Shown here piece after piece: positions 1-5,381 of a stretch of DNA of 6,476 nt. The position numbers and the translations under genes were made by a program. The notes under the pieces were generated by a model, which made no database searches, was not told the origin of the DNA, and worked only from the letters and a program-made list of their open reading frames with translations. This DNA is from Bordetella parapertussis. GTDB lineage: Bacteria > Pseudomonadota > Gammaproteobacteria > Burkholderiales > CAIKXV01. Where the stretch lies: positions 1-6,476 of the forward strand of contig CAMDXD010000235.1 in assembly GCA_945877995.1 (NCBI GenBank), given 5' to 3'. Position 1 is the first letter of the stretch, and every line of letters begins with the position of its first letter.

Positions 1-209
1 CTGGGTGGGCGCTTGGCCGGCGCTACCATACCGTCGGCCGCCTTCAACTTGCCCGTCCGGCTCAACCGAATCCAGTTCCACAGACTCGAGTCCGGAATTC
101 CCAATCGTTGTGCAGCCTGGTTGCCGCCGACCGACTCGGCTAGGCGCACCGCTTCAAGCTTGAACTCGGCCGTGTACTGCCGATGCGGAACTGCTTCCTT
201 CTTGCCCAT
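1..209 (-). CDS. IS3-family transposase OrfA, N-terminal part (cut by window edge)
   Basis: OrfA is the small DNA-binding subunit of IS3-family elements; it binds the terminal repeats and is normally fused to the DDE catalytic OrfB by programmed -1 frameshifting. About 69 residues are visible. They show the typical opening, with basic residues followed by YTAEFKLEAVRLAE, then a helix-turn-helix spanning roughly residues 25-50 (GGNQAAQRLGIPDSSLWNWI), as in HTH_Tnp_1 proteins. Two ATG codons are adjacent (212 and 209). A GGAGGG Shine-Dalgarno sequence at 214-219 lies only 1 nt from the first and 4 nt from the second, so I chose the second. OrfB and the frameshift site lie off the window. Family assignment is firm; the exact IS name is not recognised. 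Confidence 0.85.
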   Translation of the reverse strand, partial: MGKKEAVPHRQYTAEFKLEAVRLAESVGGNQAAQRLGIPDSSLWNWIRLSRTGKLKAADGMVAPAKRPP

Positions 210-256
210 CATGCCCTCCGTTCATCAGAACATTACCTGCTATCTGATGTACGTCA
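1..256 (-). mobile_element. IS3-family insertion sequence, one end (partial)
   Basis: This is the orfA-side end of an IS3-family element that continues beyond the left window edge. The inner evidence is the OrfA reading frame (separate entry). The outer boundary is inferred: reading the minus strand, the CapA-like homology stops at about 257 and the sequence TGACGTACATCAG begins at 256. It opens with TGA, as many IS3-family terminal repeats do, and lies 44 to 47 bp before the orfA start, a normal leader length for the family. The other terminal repeat and the target duplication lie outside the window, so the exact end is unproven. The insertion has removed the 3' end of the neighbouring capA-like gene. 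Confidence 0.72.
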
Positions 257-1221
257 AACCCGGGCAAGGTCAGATAGATGAAGTTGCCAAGTGAATAGAA
301 GATCGGGCGCGACTTGTAAATCTCGATGCCCTGCAGCAGCGGGATGCCGTGGCTGATGAAGCCGCTGGCCCCGGCTTCAATGGTCTTGTGCGCGAACTCC
401 ACCATCCAGTCGGGCGTGTCTTCCCAATTGTTCTCCCAATGATGGTGATGCACGTAAACGAAGAGGTAGTCGGTCTTCGCAGCCGCGTCGCGGATTGCAC
501 CCAGCTGACGGTCCAGGTCGGAAGGGTCGATCTCCCGGCGCTCCTGCGGCTGCTCGGCCGTGCGGAACACGTTGCCGTAGAACTCGAGATCGCTGCCGTC
601 CAGCGCCTGGTAGCCCGCGCGGGCGTTCTGGCGCTTCTGTGCTTCATAGCCAGTGCGCTGGCTAAGATCCTTCAGATACTGCATGTCTTGCGCAGACACT
701 TCGATGACCCTGCGGGCACCGAGCTGGTTGCAACCAGGGCGCGCGGGGATGCCCTGTACGGCATCGCGGGCGTACGACGTCTCCGGCTGCGGGCCAGCAT
801 CCATGGCCAGCAGGCCGATACGGCCTGAAGGAAACTGGCGGATCGTCGCCTTCGCAGCGGCCGTCTTGTCGACTCCGATGCCCGAGTGCAGGAAGCCGTG
901 CTCATCGCAGGCCTCGAGCGTGGACAGGATGCCGCCCGGGCCCAGGTCGAATGAGTGGTTGTTCGACAGGGACAAGGTGTTGAAACCCATGTTCTTCAAA
1001 GAAGAAAGGACCGACGCCGGTGCGGCGTGGCAGTAACCGTCCTTGACCGGCCAGCCCCCGTGCGGGCCTGCGATGGTGCCTTCGAGGTTGGTAAAGGTCA
1101 CGTCGCCCTGCCGGACGAGTGCAAGGACGGCGTCAAAGTCAGGGTGTGAGTAGTCGGTCAGATCCTCACGGATCAGTGACTGGCCGACGGCAATCAGTGT
1201 GAGGCCCTGCGGTTCTGACAT
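257..1221 (-). pseudogene. CapA-family metallophosphatase-like protein, 3' end removed by IS3 insertion
   Basis: About 322 residues of a CapA (poly-gamma-glutamate synthesis, PGA_cap) family protein with a calcineurin-like metallophosphoesterase fold. Motifs in order: strand 1 with GQSLIR (13-18; many CapA proteins have GD here), DVTFTNLEG (40-48), LSLSNNHSFDLG (83-94), HSGIG (112-116), a histidine-rich VHHHHWENN (257-265), and SHGIPLLQGIEIY followed by PIFYSLGNFIY (290-316). No signal peptide is visible, so the protein is probably cytoplasmic. The start is well bounded: an in-frame TGA lies 9 nt before the ATG, though the Shine-Dalgarno is weak. Homology stops at about 257, where IS3 sequence begins; the frame continues 33 codons into the IS and stops at 154. 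Relatives continue for several tens of residues after the SLGNF motif, so this copy lacks its C-terminus. It could retain activity, because the recognisable metal-site motifs survive. Its role here is unknown; CapA relatives also occur outside capsule loci. Confidence 0.8.
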
Positions 1222-1256
1222 GTGATCTCAGTCTTGAAATTATGCAACGAATACAC

Positions 1257-1509
1257 GTTGGCATACGAAAGCGTCGAGCGCGACGGTGCCTCGACCCAGT
1301 TGCGAAAGCGTCCCTCCGCAGTTCTTCAACCCGCCTTCGATCTCGCACGGCGAATACGCCCGACCCGGCTGAAAAAACACCTTCGCAATCGACTCCGCCC
1401 AATTCGAGAACCCCTTACTCGCGTATTCCGCACCGGTCTGGCGGACCAAGGTCTCGAACTCAATGTGGGGGATGTGCCTCTGGTCGAGACACCTCACCCC
1501 GAAGACGGC
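1257..1509 (-). pseudogene. IS4-family (DUF4372-type) transposase N-terminal remnant, frameshifted
   Basis: On the minus strand, 1240-1497 reads HIEFETLVRQTGAEYASKGF, then SNWAESIAKVFFQPGRAYSP and CEIEGGLKNCGGTLSQLG. This is the pattern of the N-terminal DUF4372 domain of IS4-family transposases (FE.LV, GF..W..FVAMLFCQLGRA.SLREI.GGL....G.L.HLG). At about 1294-1296 the frame changes by one base. In the new frame the sequence continues VEAPSRSTLSYAN, the expected next block of the same family (usually AP.RSTLAYAN). Homology ends at about 1257. The N-terminus is also disturbed, with an in-frame stop at 1510-1512 and no clear start. The whole DDE catalytic domain is absent, so the fragment is dead. 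It lies between the enolase-superfamily gene and the capA-like start, and may have disrupted an older operon. Confidence 0.75.
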
Positions 1510-1678
1510 TCAACGCCTTTTGTTTCGCATTCCCTTCTTGGACAGGAGTGGGCGGCCACCGGGGCTTTCATCCCCGATGTCCATTTTCGATGGTAGGAAA
1601 CGCGGCTGGGCGTACAAGACCAACCACTCTTCGAACGGCAAACAGCGCGCATAAAGCCCGAGCGTGTGTCACGAATGC
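1510..1678. other. Non-coding stretch beside the IS4 remnant
   Basis: No convincing gene was found here. The stretch lies between the stop codon of the enolase-superfamily gene and the transposase remnant. It probably includes the outer non-coding part of the IS4 element, but no terminal repeat could be placed. A small hairpin is visible at 1560-1576, with a 5-bp stem CGGGG/CCCCG and a 7-nt loop; it has no T-tract. Open frames crossing this stretch on either strand resemble no family. Confidence 0.5.
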
Positions 1679-2788
1679 TCAAGCGGCGTACTTGGCGACC
1701 TTTTCCCAGTCCACTTCTACGCCCAGGCCAGGCGCATCTGACAGGTGCACTTCGGCCGGATAGGGCGGCAGCGGATCCTTGATGATATCGTCGACGGCGC
1801 GACCGAGCGGGGACGCGTGACAGCCCCGCGCAGGCTCGATCGCAGCCGCGAAATGATGCGCGGCGGCGAGTCCGATGCCAGATGCCGTTGAGCAGCCCGG
1901 CAGCACTGCGAGCCCTGCCGCATCGCACACAGCCGCTATCTCCATGCACTTGCTCATGCCGCCCAGCATCGCGAGTTTCACGTGAATGCCGTCAGCCGCA
2001 CCCATTTCGGCGACGCGGAGGATATCGGCAGGTGCGCCGATACTTTCTTCAAGCGCGATCTTCACCGGCACGAGCGGGCGCAACAGGCTGGTCGACTTGA
2101 GGTCATGGCGCGGCATCGGTTGCTCGACCCAGACAACGTTGCGCTCTGCGTACATGGGCAGGTACTTGAGCGCGTCCTTGAACGTGTAACCTTCGGTGCA
2201 GTCGATCTTGAGGCTCACGTCCGGCCCGCATGCGCGATGCACCGCGTTAATGACGGCGAGGTCGTGGGCCGGTCCTGCAGGATGTCCGCACTTGACCTCG
2301 ATCTGCCGGCAACCGTCCGAGATCCCCTTGAGGGCGAGTTCGACCGCTGCCGCCGGTGCCATGAAGCCGATCCCGTAGCCCGGGCCCTCGACCAGCACCG
2401 GTTTGTCGTTGCTGCCGCCCAGAAGCCGCCACACCGGGAGGCCCAGCGCCTTACCCATGAGATCGTGCAGCGCGATGTCGACCGCACCTTTCGCCGGCAA
2501 CTGGCCGTTAACGACGCCGTCCATGCGCGCCCAGACCTCGCGAATGCGAAACGGGTCCGCGCCTATGATCGCCGGCCCGAGATATTTCTGGAGGAGGACT
2601 GCATGCGCCTCCATCACAGTGGAGTTCCACTTCGCTTCGGTCACGCACTCGCCGATCCCCTCGACGCCCTCGTCCGTGCGGATGCGTACGATGACGTTAT
2701 CCAGCGCCGACAGCGTAAGGGTCGCGATCCTGTGAACTTCGCGATTGGGAATGCGGTAGGGGAAGATGTCGACGGACGTGATTTTCAT
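1679..2788 (-). CDS. Mandelate racemase/muconate lactonizing enzyme family protein (enolase superfamily)
   Basis: A 369-residue enzyme of full family length. Members abstract the proton alpha to a carboxylate using a Mg2+-stabilised enolate and catalyse racemisation, cycloisomerisation or sugar-acid dehydration. The N-terminal capping domain spans about 1-125 and the barrel about 126-355. Visible catalytic elements are K166 in IEVKCG (strand 2 base), metal ligands D196 (KIDCTEG), E222 (VWVEQP) and E247 (IALEES), and K271 in HVKLAMLGG (strand 6 acid/base). Spacings of 30, 26, 25 and 24 residues match the muconate lactonizing subgroup. The usual K-x-K is E164-V-K166 here, and the third ligand is Glu instead of the common Asp. 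I chose the ATG at 2788 because family homology starts at MKITSVDIF and a GGGA lies 8 nt upstream; the frame extends to 2872 without homology. The gene is divergent from the Bug/PrpD pair, suggesting joint use. The substrate cannot be named. Confidence 0.9.
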   Translation of the reverse strand: MKITSVDIFPYRIPNREVHRIATLTLSALDNVIVRIRTDEGVEGIGECVTEAKWNSTVMEAHAVLLQKYLGPAIIGADPFRIREVWARMDGVVNGQLPAKGAVDIALHDLMGKALGLPVWRLLGGSNDKPVLVEGPGYGIGFMAPAAAVELALKGISDGCRQIEVKCGHPAGPAHDLAVINAVHRACGPDVSLKIDCTEGYTFKDALKYLPMYAERNVVWVEQPMPRHDLKSTSLLRPLVPVKIALEESIGAPADILRVAEMGAADGIHVKLAMLGGMSKCMEIAAVCDAAGLAVLPGCSTASGIGLAAAHHFAAAIEPARGCHASPLGRAVDDIIKDPLPPYPAEVHLSDAPGLGVEVDWEKVAKYAA

Positions 2789-2921
2789 GGCGCGATTCCC
2801 ACTAGACGGTTGGCCAGTGCCGATGATTCGGTTTCGGCTACTATAGTTATGAGCCAACAAGATTGCGAGCAAAGCGTCGGGCCTTGAACCAGGCTAGCGA
2901 CAAAACCGGGAGGCGTGGATC
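2789..2921. promoter_or_regulatory. Divergent promoter region between the enolase-superfamily gene and the Bug gene
   Basis: This 133-bp gap separates two divergently read genes and must carry both 5' leaders. It contains the window's clearest AT-rich patch, centred on ACTATAGT (2840-2847). That 8-mer is its own reverse complement, so it offers a TATAGT-type -10 box on either strand. No well-spaced -35 partner could be placed for either direction, so exact promoters are not assigned. On the plus strand GGGAGG (2908-2913) lies 8 nt before the Bug start. On the minus strand GGGA (2797-2800) lies 8 nt before the other start. No regulator gene is in the window, and no convincing long operator palindrome was seen. 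Confidence 0.5.
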
Positions 2922-3908
2922 ATGATCAAGCCCAATTTGCGAGCGGCGCTTTCCTGCGTCTGCATGCTCGCCCCGCTGTTCGTCGCCGCGGCGGCCTGCG
3001 CGCAGGAGGTCGGCAAACCGCTGCGTATCGTCCAGGGGTTTGCGGCGGGCGGCGGTCACGACACCGTCTCTCGTCTGCTCGCGCCGATCGTCGGCACTCA
3101 ACTGGGCGTGCAAGTGATCGTCGAAGCGCGCCCGGGTGCGAACGGCATGATCGGCGCCGAGAGCGTCGCCAGGTCTGCGCCGGATGGCAATACGATCTTT
3201 CTCTCCGGCGTCAGCACATTCGTGCTGAACCCGCTCGTCTACTCGAAGGTGCCGTACGACACACTCAAGGAGTTCGCTCCGATCACGCTGGTCGCCGCCA
3301 CGCCCCAGATCCTTGTGGCGCACCCGGGCCTGCCGGTGAAAACGCTGAACGACGTCGCGGCACTCGCGGTGAGGAACCCTGGCAAGCTTTCTGCAGGTTC
3401 GCCGGGCGTTGGCGGCCTTTCGCATCTCACCCTCGAAATGTTCAAGCGCATGGCCAAGGCGGACATCGCGCACGTCGCCTACAAGGGCACGGCGGCGGCG
3501 CTTAACGATGTGCTGGGCGGTCACGTGCCGCTCATCATCGGTGACCTGCCAGGGCCGCTGCCGCACGTGAAGTCGGGCCGCCTGCGTGCAATCAGCGTTA
3601 CCAGCGAACAGCGCTCGCCGCTCCTTCCCGACCTGTCGACGGCGAGCGAGCAGGGGTACCGGGAGCTTCAGTCGACGAACTGGTACGGTATCATGGCGCC
3701 GGCGGGCGTCCCTGCGGCAACCGTGATGCGCATCCACGCAGCGCTCGTCGCCGCCGCCCAGTCGCCCCAGACGCGCGAGCGCTATGCGTCGCTCGGTATC
3801 GATCCCGTTGTTTCAACCTCGCCGGCTGCGTTCACGGCGTTCGTGCGCGAAGAGTTCACTCGTTGGGACACTGTCGTGCGCAGTACCGGCATACAGCTCC
3901 AGCAGTAG
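2922..3908 (+). CDS. Bug/TctC-family tripartite tricarboxylate transporter substrate-binding protein
   Basis: A 328-residue periplasmic solute-binding protein, the usual family length. Residues 1-28 form a Sec signal peptide (positive start, hydrophobic stretch 9-25, cleavage probably after ACA, before QEV). The mature protein follows the Bug pattern: LRIVQGFAAGGGHDTVSRLL (34-53, usually PF.PGG.TD), EARPGANGMIGAE (68-80), APDGNTIFLS (86-95), NPLVYSKVPYDTLKEFAPIT (103-122), HVAYKGTAAALNDVLGGHVPL (184-204), SGRLRAISVTSEQRSPLLPD (218-237) and a C-terminal FVREEFTRWDTVV (307-319). These proteins clamp carboxylates and sometimes feed a TctAB permease, but most Bug genes are orphans; no permease is present here. 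The start has a good Shine-Dalgarno (GGGAGG, 8 nt away). The stop is followed at once by the PrpD-family start, so the two are probably one transcript. The ligand is unknown. Confidence 0.95.
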   Translation: MIKPNLRAALSCVCMLAPLFVAAAACAQEVGKPLRIVQGFAAGGGHDTVSRLLAPIVGTQLGVQVIVEARPGANGMIGAESVARSAPDGNTIFLSGVSTFVLNPLVYSKVPYDTLKEFAPITLVAATPQILVAHPGLPVKTLNDVAALAVRNPGKLSAGSPGVGGLSHLTLEMFKRMAKADIAHVAYKGTAAALNDVLGGHVPLIIGDLPGPLPHVKSGRLRAISVTSEQRSPLLPDLSTASEQGYRELQSTNWYGIMAPAGVPAATVMRIHAALVAAAQSPQTRERYASLGIDPVVSTSPAAFTAFVREEFTRWDTVVRSTGIQLQQ

Positions 3909-5291
3909 ATGGCACAGCAGCTGGACGACGGCTACAGCCTGCGCCTGTGCGAGCAGATTGCGCGATGGCGCTACGAAGATCTGCCGCCCGAAGTCATCTG
4001 CACGGTCAAACGACTTCTGCTCGACACACTTGGCGTGATCGGTGGTGCCGCGAGCGCGCCGGGAATCGACGAACTTGATCGTCGGCTTACGGGATGGGAG
4101 ACCGGGGGCGCTGCGACAGGTCTCCTCCGCAAGCGCCGATATGCGCCCCCGAGCGCTGCCCTCGCCAATGGCGCAGCGGCGCATGCGCTCGATTTCGACG
4201 ACCAGCATGACCCGGCGCGCTCGCACGGCAGCTGCGTCATTTTCCCTACTGTGCTGGCGACTGCGGAAGCCATGGGTGATGTGTCCGGCAAGGATCTCCT
4301 GCTATCGTTCGCGGTGGGTATGGAGCTCGTTGCTCGGCTAGGCGTCGCTTGCAGCCGCAGCCTTGCGCACGGCTGGCACCCGACGATGGTTTTCGGAACA
4401 CTCGCGGGCGGCCTGGCAGCCGGGAAGCTGCTCGCGCTCGATGCCGAAGGTCTGCGCAACGCGCTCGGCATGGCATATCACCAGGCCGGCGGATCGGCGC
4501 AGAGCATGCGCGATGGCGTGCTCTCCAAGCGCCTCGGCCCGGGCTTCGCTGCGCGGAACGCCGTGCTGGGCGCGTTTCTCGCGGCCGACGGCCTGACGGG
4601 AACGGCGCGATCGCTGGAAGGTAGTGCCGGACTGTTCTCCCTGTACGAACGTGATGAGGTCGAGCCCGAGGCGCTGACTGCCGGACTTGGCAAAACTTGG
4701 CACATCCCCGGGTATAGCTTCAAGCCCTGGCCGGGGTGCCGTTGCCATCACGCGGCGGTAGGCCTCGGCATCCAGATGCACGAGCAGGGCGTGAAAGCGG
4801 CAGATGTCGAGCGCGTGGAAATCGGCCTCGGTCGCCTCAACTGGCTCACCGTCGGCGCACCCTACGACCCGGCGAGTGGATCGGTCACGCAGGCCCAGTT
4901 CAGTGCCGCATACAGCTTCGCGCGCGCGCTCAGCGACGGGCGTCTGGATCTCGGCAGCTACGACAAGGCCGCGCTCGGCGATCCGCGCGTCGTCGCGCTC
5001 ACAAGCAGGACTCGGGCCATTGACGATCCGTCGATCGATCCTGCTTCGCAGGCCGCTCGGGTCACGGTCACGTTGACGAGCGGGATGAGGATAGAGGCAC
5101 GTGCCGACGTCGTGAAGGGCAGCCCCGCTGATCCGTTGAGCGAGGCCGAACTGCTCGGGAAGTTTCGCAGTTGCATGGAGTTCGGTGCGCGGGCTTCGAG
5201 CGCGCAAGTCAATCGGCTTGCGTCGGTCGTCATGAGCCTCGAGGACGTACCGACGGCGGCGCGAGAGCTTGTGGCGGCCTTTCCGGGTTGA
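3909..5291 (+). CDS. MmgE/PrpD-family protein (2-methylcitrate dehydratase-like)
   Basis: A 460-residue protein of the MmgE/PrpD family, which includes 2-methylcitrate dehydratase, cis-aconitate decarboxylase and iminodisuccinate epimerase. Visible family motifs are LLLDTLGVIGG (36-46), the conserved NGAAAHALDFDDQHD (87-101) followed by SHGS and a proline-containing helix start (105-113), GWHPTMVFGTLAGGLAAGKLL (155-175), RLGPGFAARNAVLGAFLAADG (208-228), a KPWPGCRCHHAAVG segment (272-285) corresponding to the family's KP.P.CR..H pattern, and FSAAYSFARAL (331-341). No signal peptide or membrane segment is seen, so it is cytoplasmic. The ATG directly follows the TAG of the Bug gene with zero intergenic bases and no separate Shine-Dalgarno, suggesting translational coupling. 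No prpB, prpC or prpR lies nearby, so a true 2-methylcitrate cycle role is unproven. Other dehydration, decarboxylation or epimerisation of a polycarboxylate is equally possible. Confidence 0.93.
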   Translation: MAQQLDDGYSLRLCEQIARWRYEDLPPEVICTVKRLLLDTLGVIGGAASAPGIDELDRRLTGWETGGAATGLLRKRRYAPPSAALANGAAAHALDFDDQHDPARSHGSCVIFPTVLATAEAMGDVSGKDLLLSFAVGMELVARLGVACSRSLAHGWHPTMVFGTLAGGLAAGKLLALDAEGLRNALGMAYHQAGGSAQSMRDGVLSKRLGPGFAARNAVLGAFLAADGLTGTARSLEGSAGLFSLYERDEVEPEALTAGLGKTWHIPGYSFKPWPGCRCHHAAVGLGIQMHEQGVKAADVERVEIGLGRLNWLTVGAPYDPASGSVTQAQFSAAYSFARALSDGRLDLGSYDKAALGDPRVVALTSRTRAIDDPSIDPASQAARVTVTLTSGMRIEARADVVKGSPADPLSEAELLGKFRSCMEFGARASSAQVNRLASVVMSLEDVPTAARELVAAFPG

Positions 5292-5331
5292 GCGTGCCGA
5301 CCGAAGTCGCTTGGTTGACACCCAGGCCAGG

Positions 5332-5359
5332 GGATCGGGCGCCGCAGGACGCCCGATCC
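5332..5359. terminator. Inverted repeat between convergent genes, possible bidirectional terminator
   Basis: GGATCGGGCG (5332-5341) and CGCCCGATCC (5350-5359) form a perfect 10-bp stem with an 8-nt loop. It sits 40 bp after the PrpD-family stop and 22 bp after the aconitase-like stop, between two converging genes, which is the expected place for a shared terminator. No T-tract follows the stem on either strand, so intrinsic termination would be weak or Rho-assisted. The function is inferred from structure and position. Confidence 0.6.
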
Positions 5360-5381
5360 AGGGTACGAGCGTCTGACGCGT

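Noticed and set aside
154..256. Treating the chimeric tail of the CapA-like frame as its genuine C-terminus
   Set aside because: The tail is out-of-frame IS3 leader and orfA sequence, lacks any CapA homology, and ends where an IS reading frame begins.
13..294. Plus-strand 93-codon frame at the left edge
   Set aside because: It is antisense to the IS3 orfA and its leader and has no recognisable features.
1242..1763. Plus-strand frames of 124-173 codons across the gap between the minus-strand genes
   Set aside because: They lie opposite the IS4 transposase remnant, have unusual low-complexity composition, and one runs into the enolase-superfamily gene.
2789..2872. Upstream ATG at 2872 that would add 28 residues to the enolase-superfamily protein
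   Set aside because: The extra residues resemble nothing in the family, would fill most of the divergent promoter gap, and the ATG at 2788 has a plausible Shine-Dalgarno and matches the usual MKI start.
1982..2887. Long plus-strand open frame of about 300 codons antisense to the enolase-superfamily gene
   Set aside because: It mirrors a gene with clear catalytic motifs; the translation is rich in Arg, His and Asp with no recognisable domain, which is typical of an antisense shadow in GC-rich DNA.
2922..3005. Possible lipoprotein signal (Cys at residue 26 of the Bug protein)
   Set aside because: The residues before the cysteine are AAA rather than a proper lipobox; ACA followed by QEV is a standard signal peptidase I site and fits the family.
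2847..3737. Minus-strand open frame of about 296 codons opposite the Bug gene
   Set aside because: Low-complexity, arginine-rich translation without family motifs, fully overlapping a convincing gene.
4338..5321. Minus-strand open frame of about 327 codons opposite the PrpD-family gene
   Set aside because: Arginine-rich antisense translation with no motif; the plus-strand gene has unmistakable family blocks.
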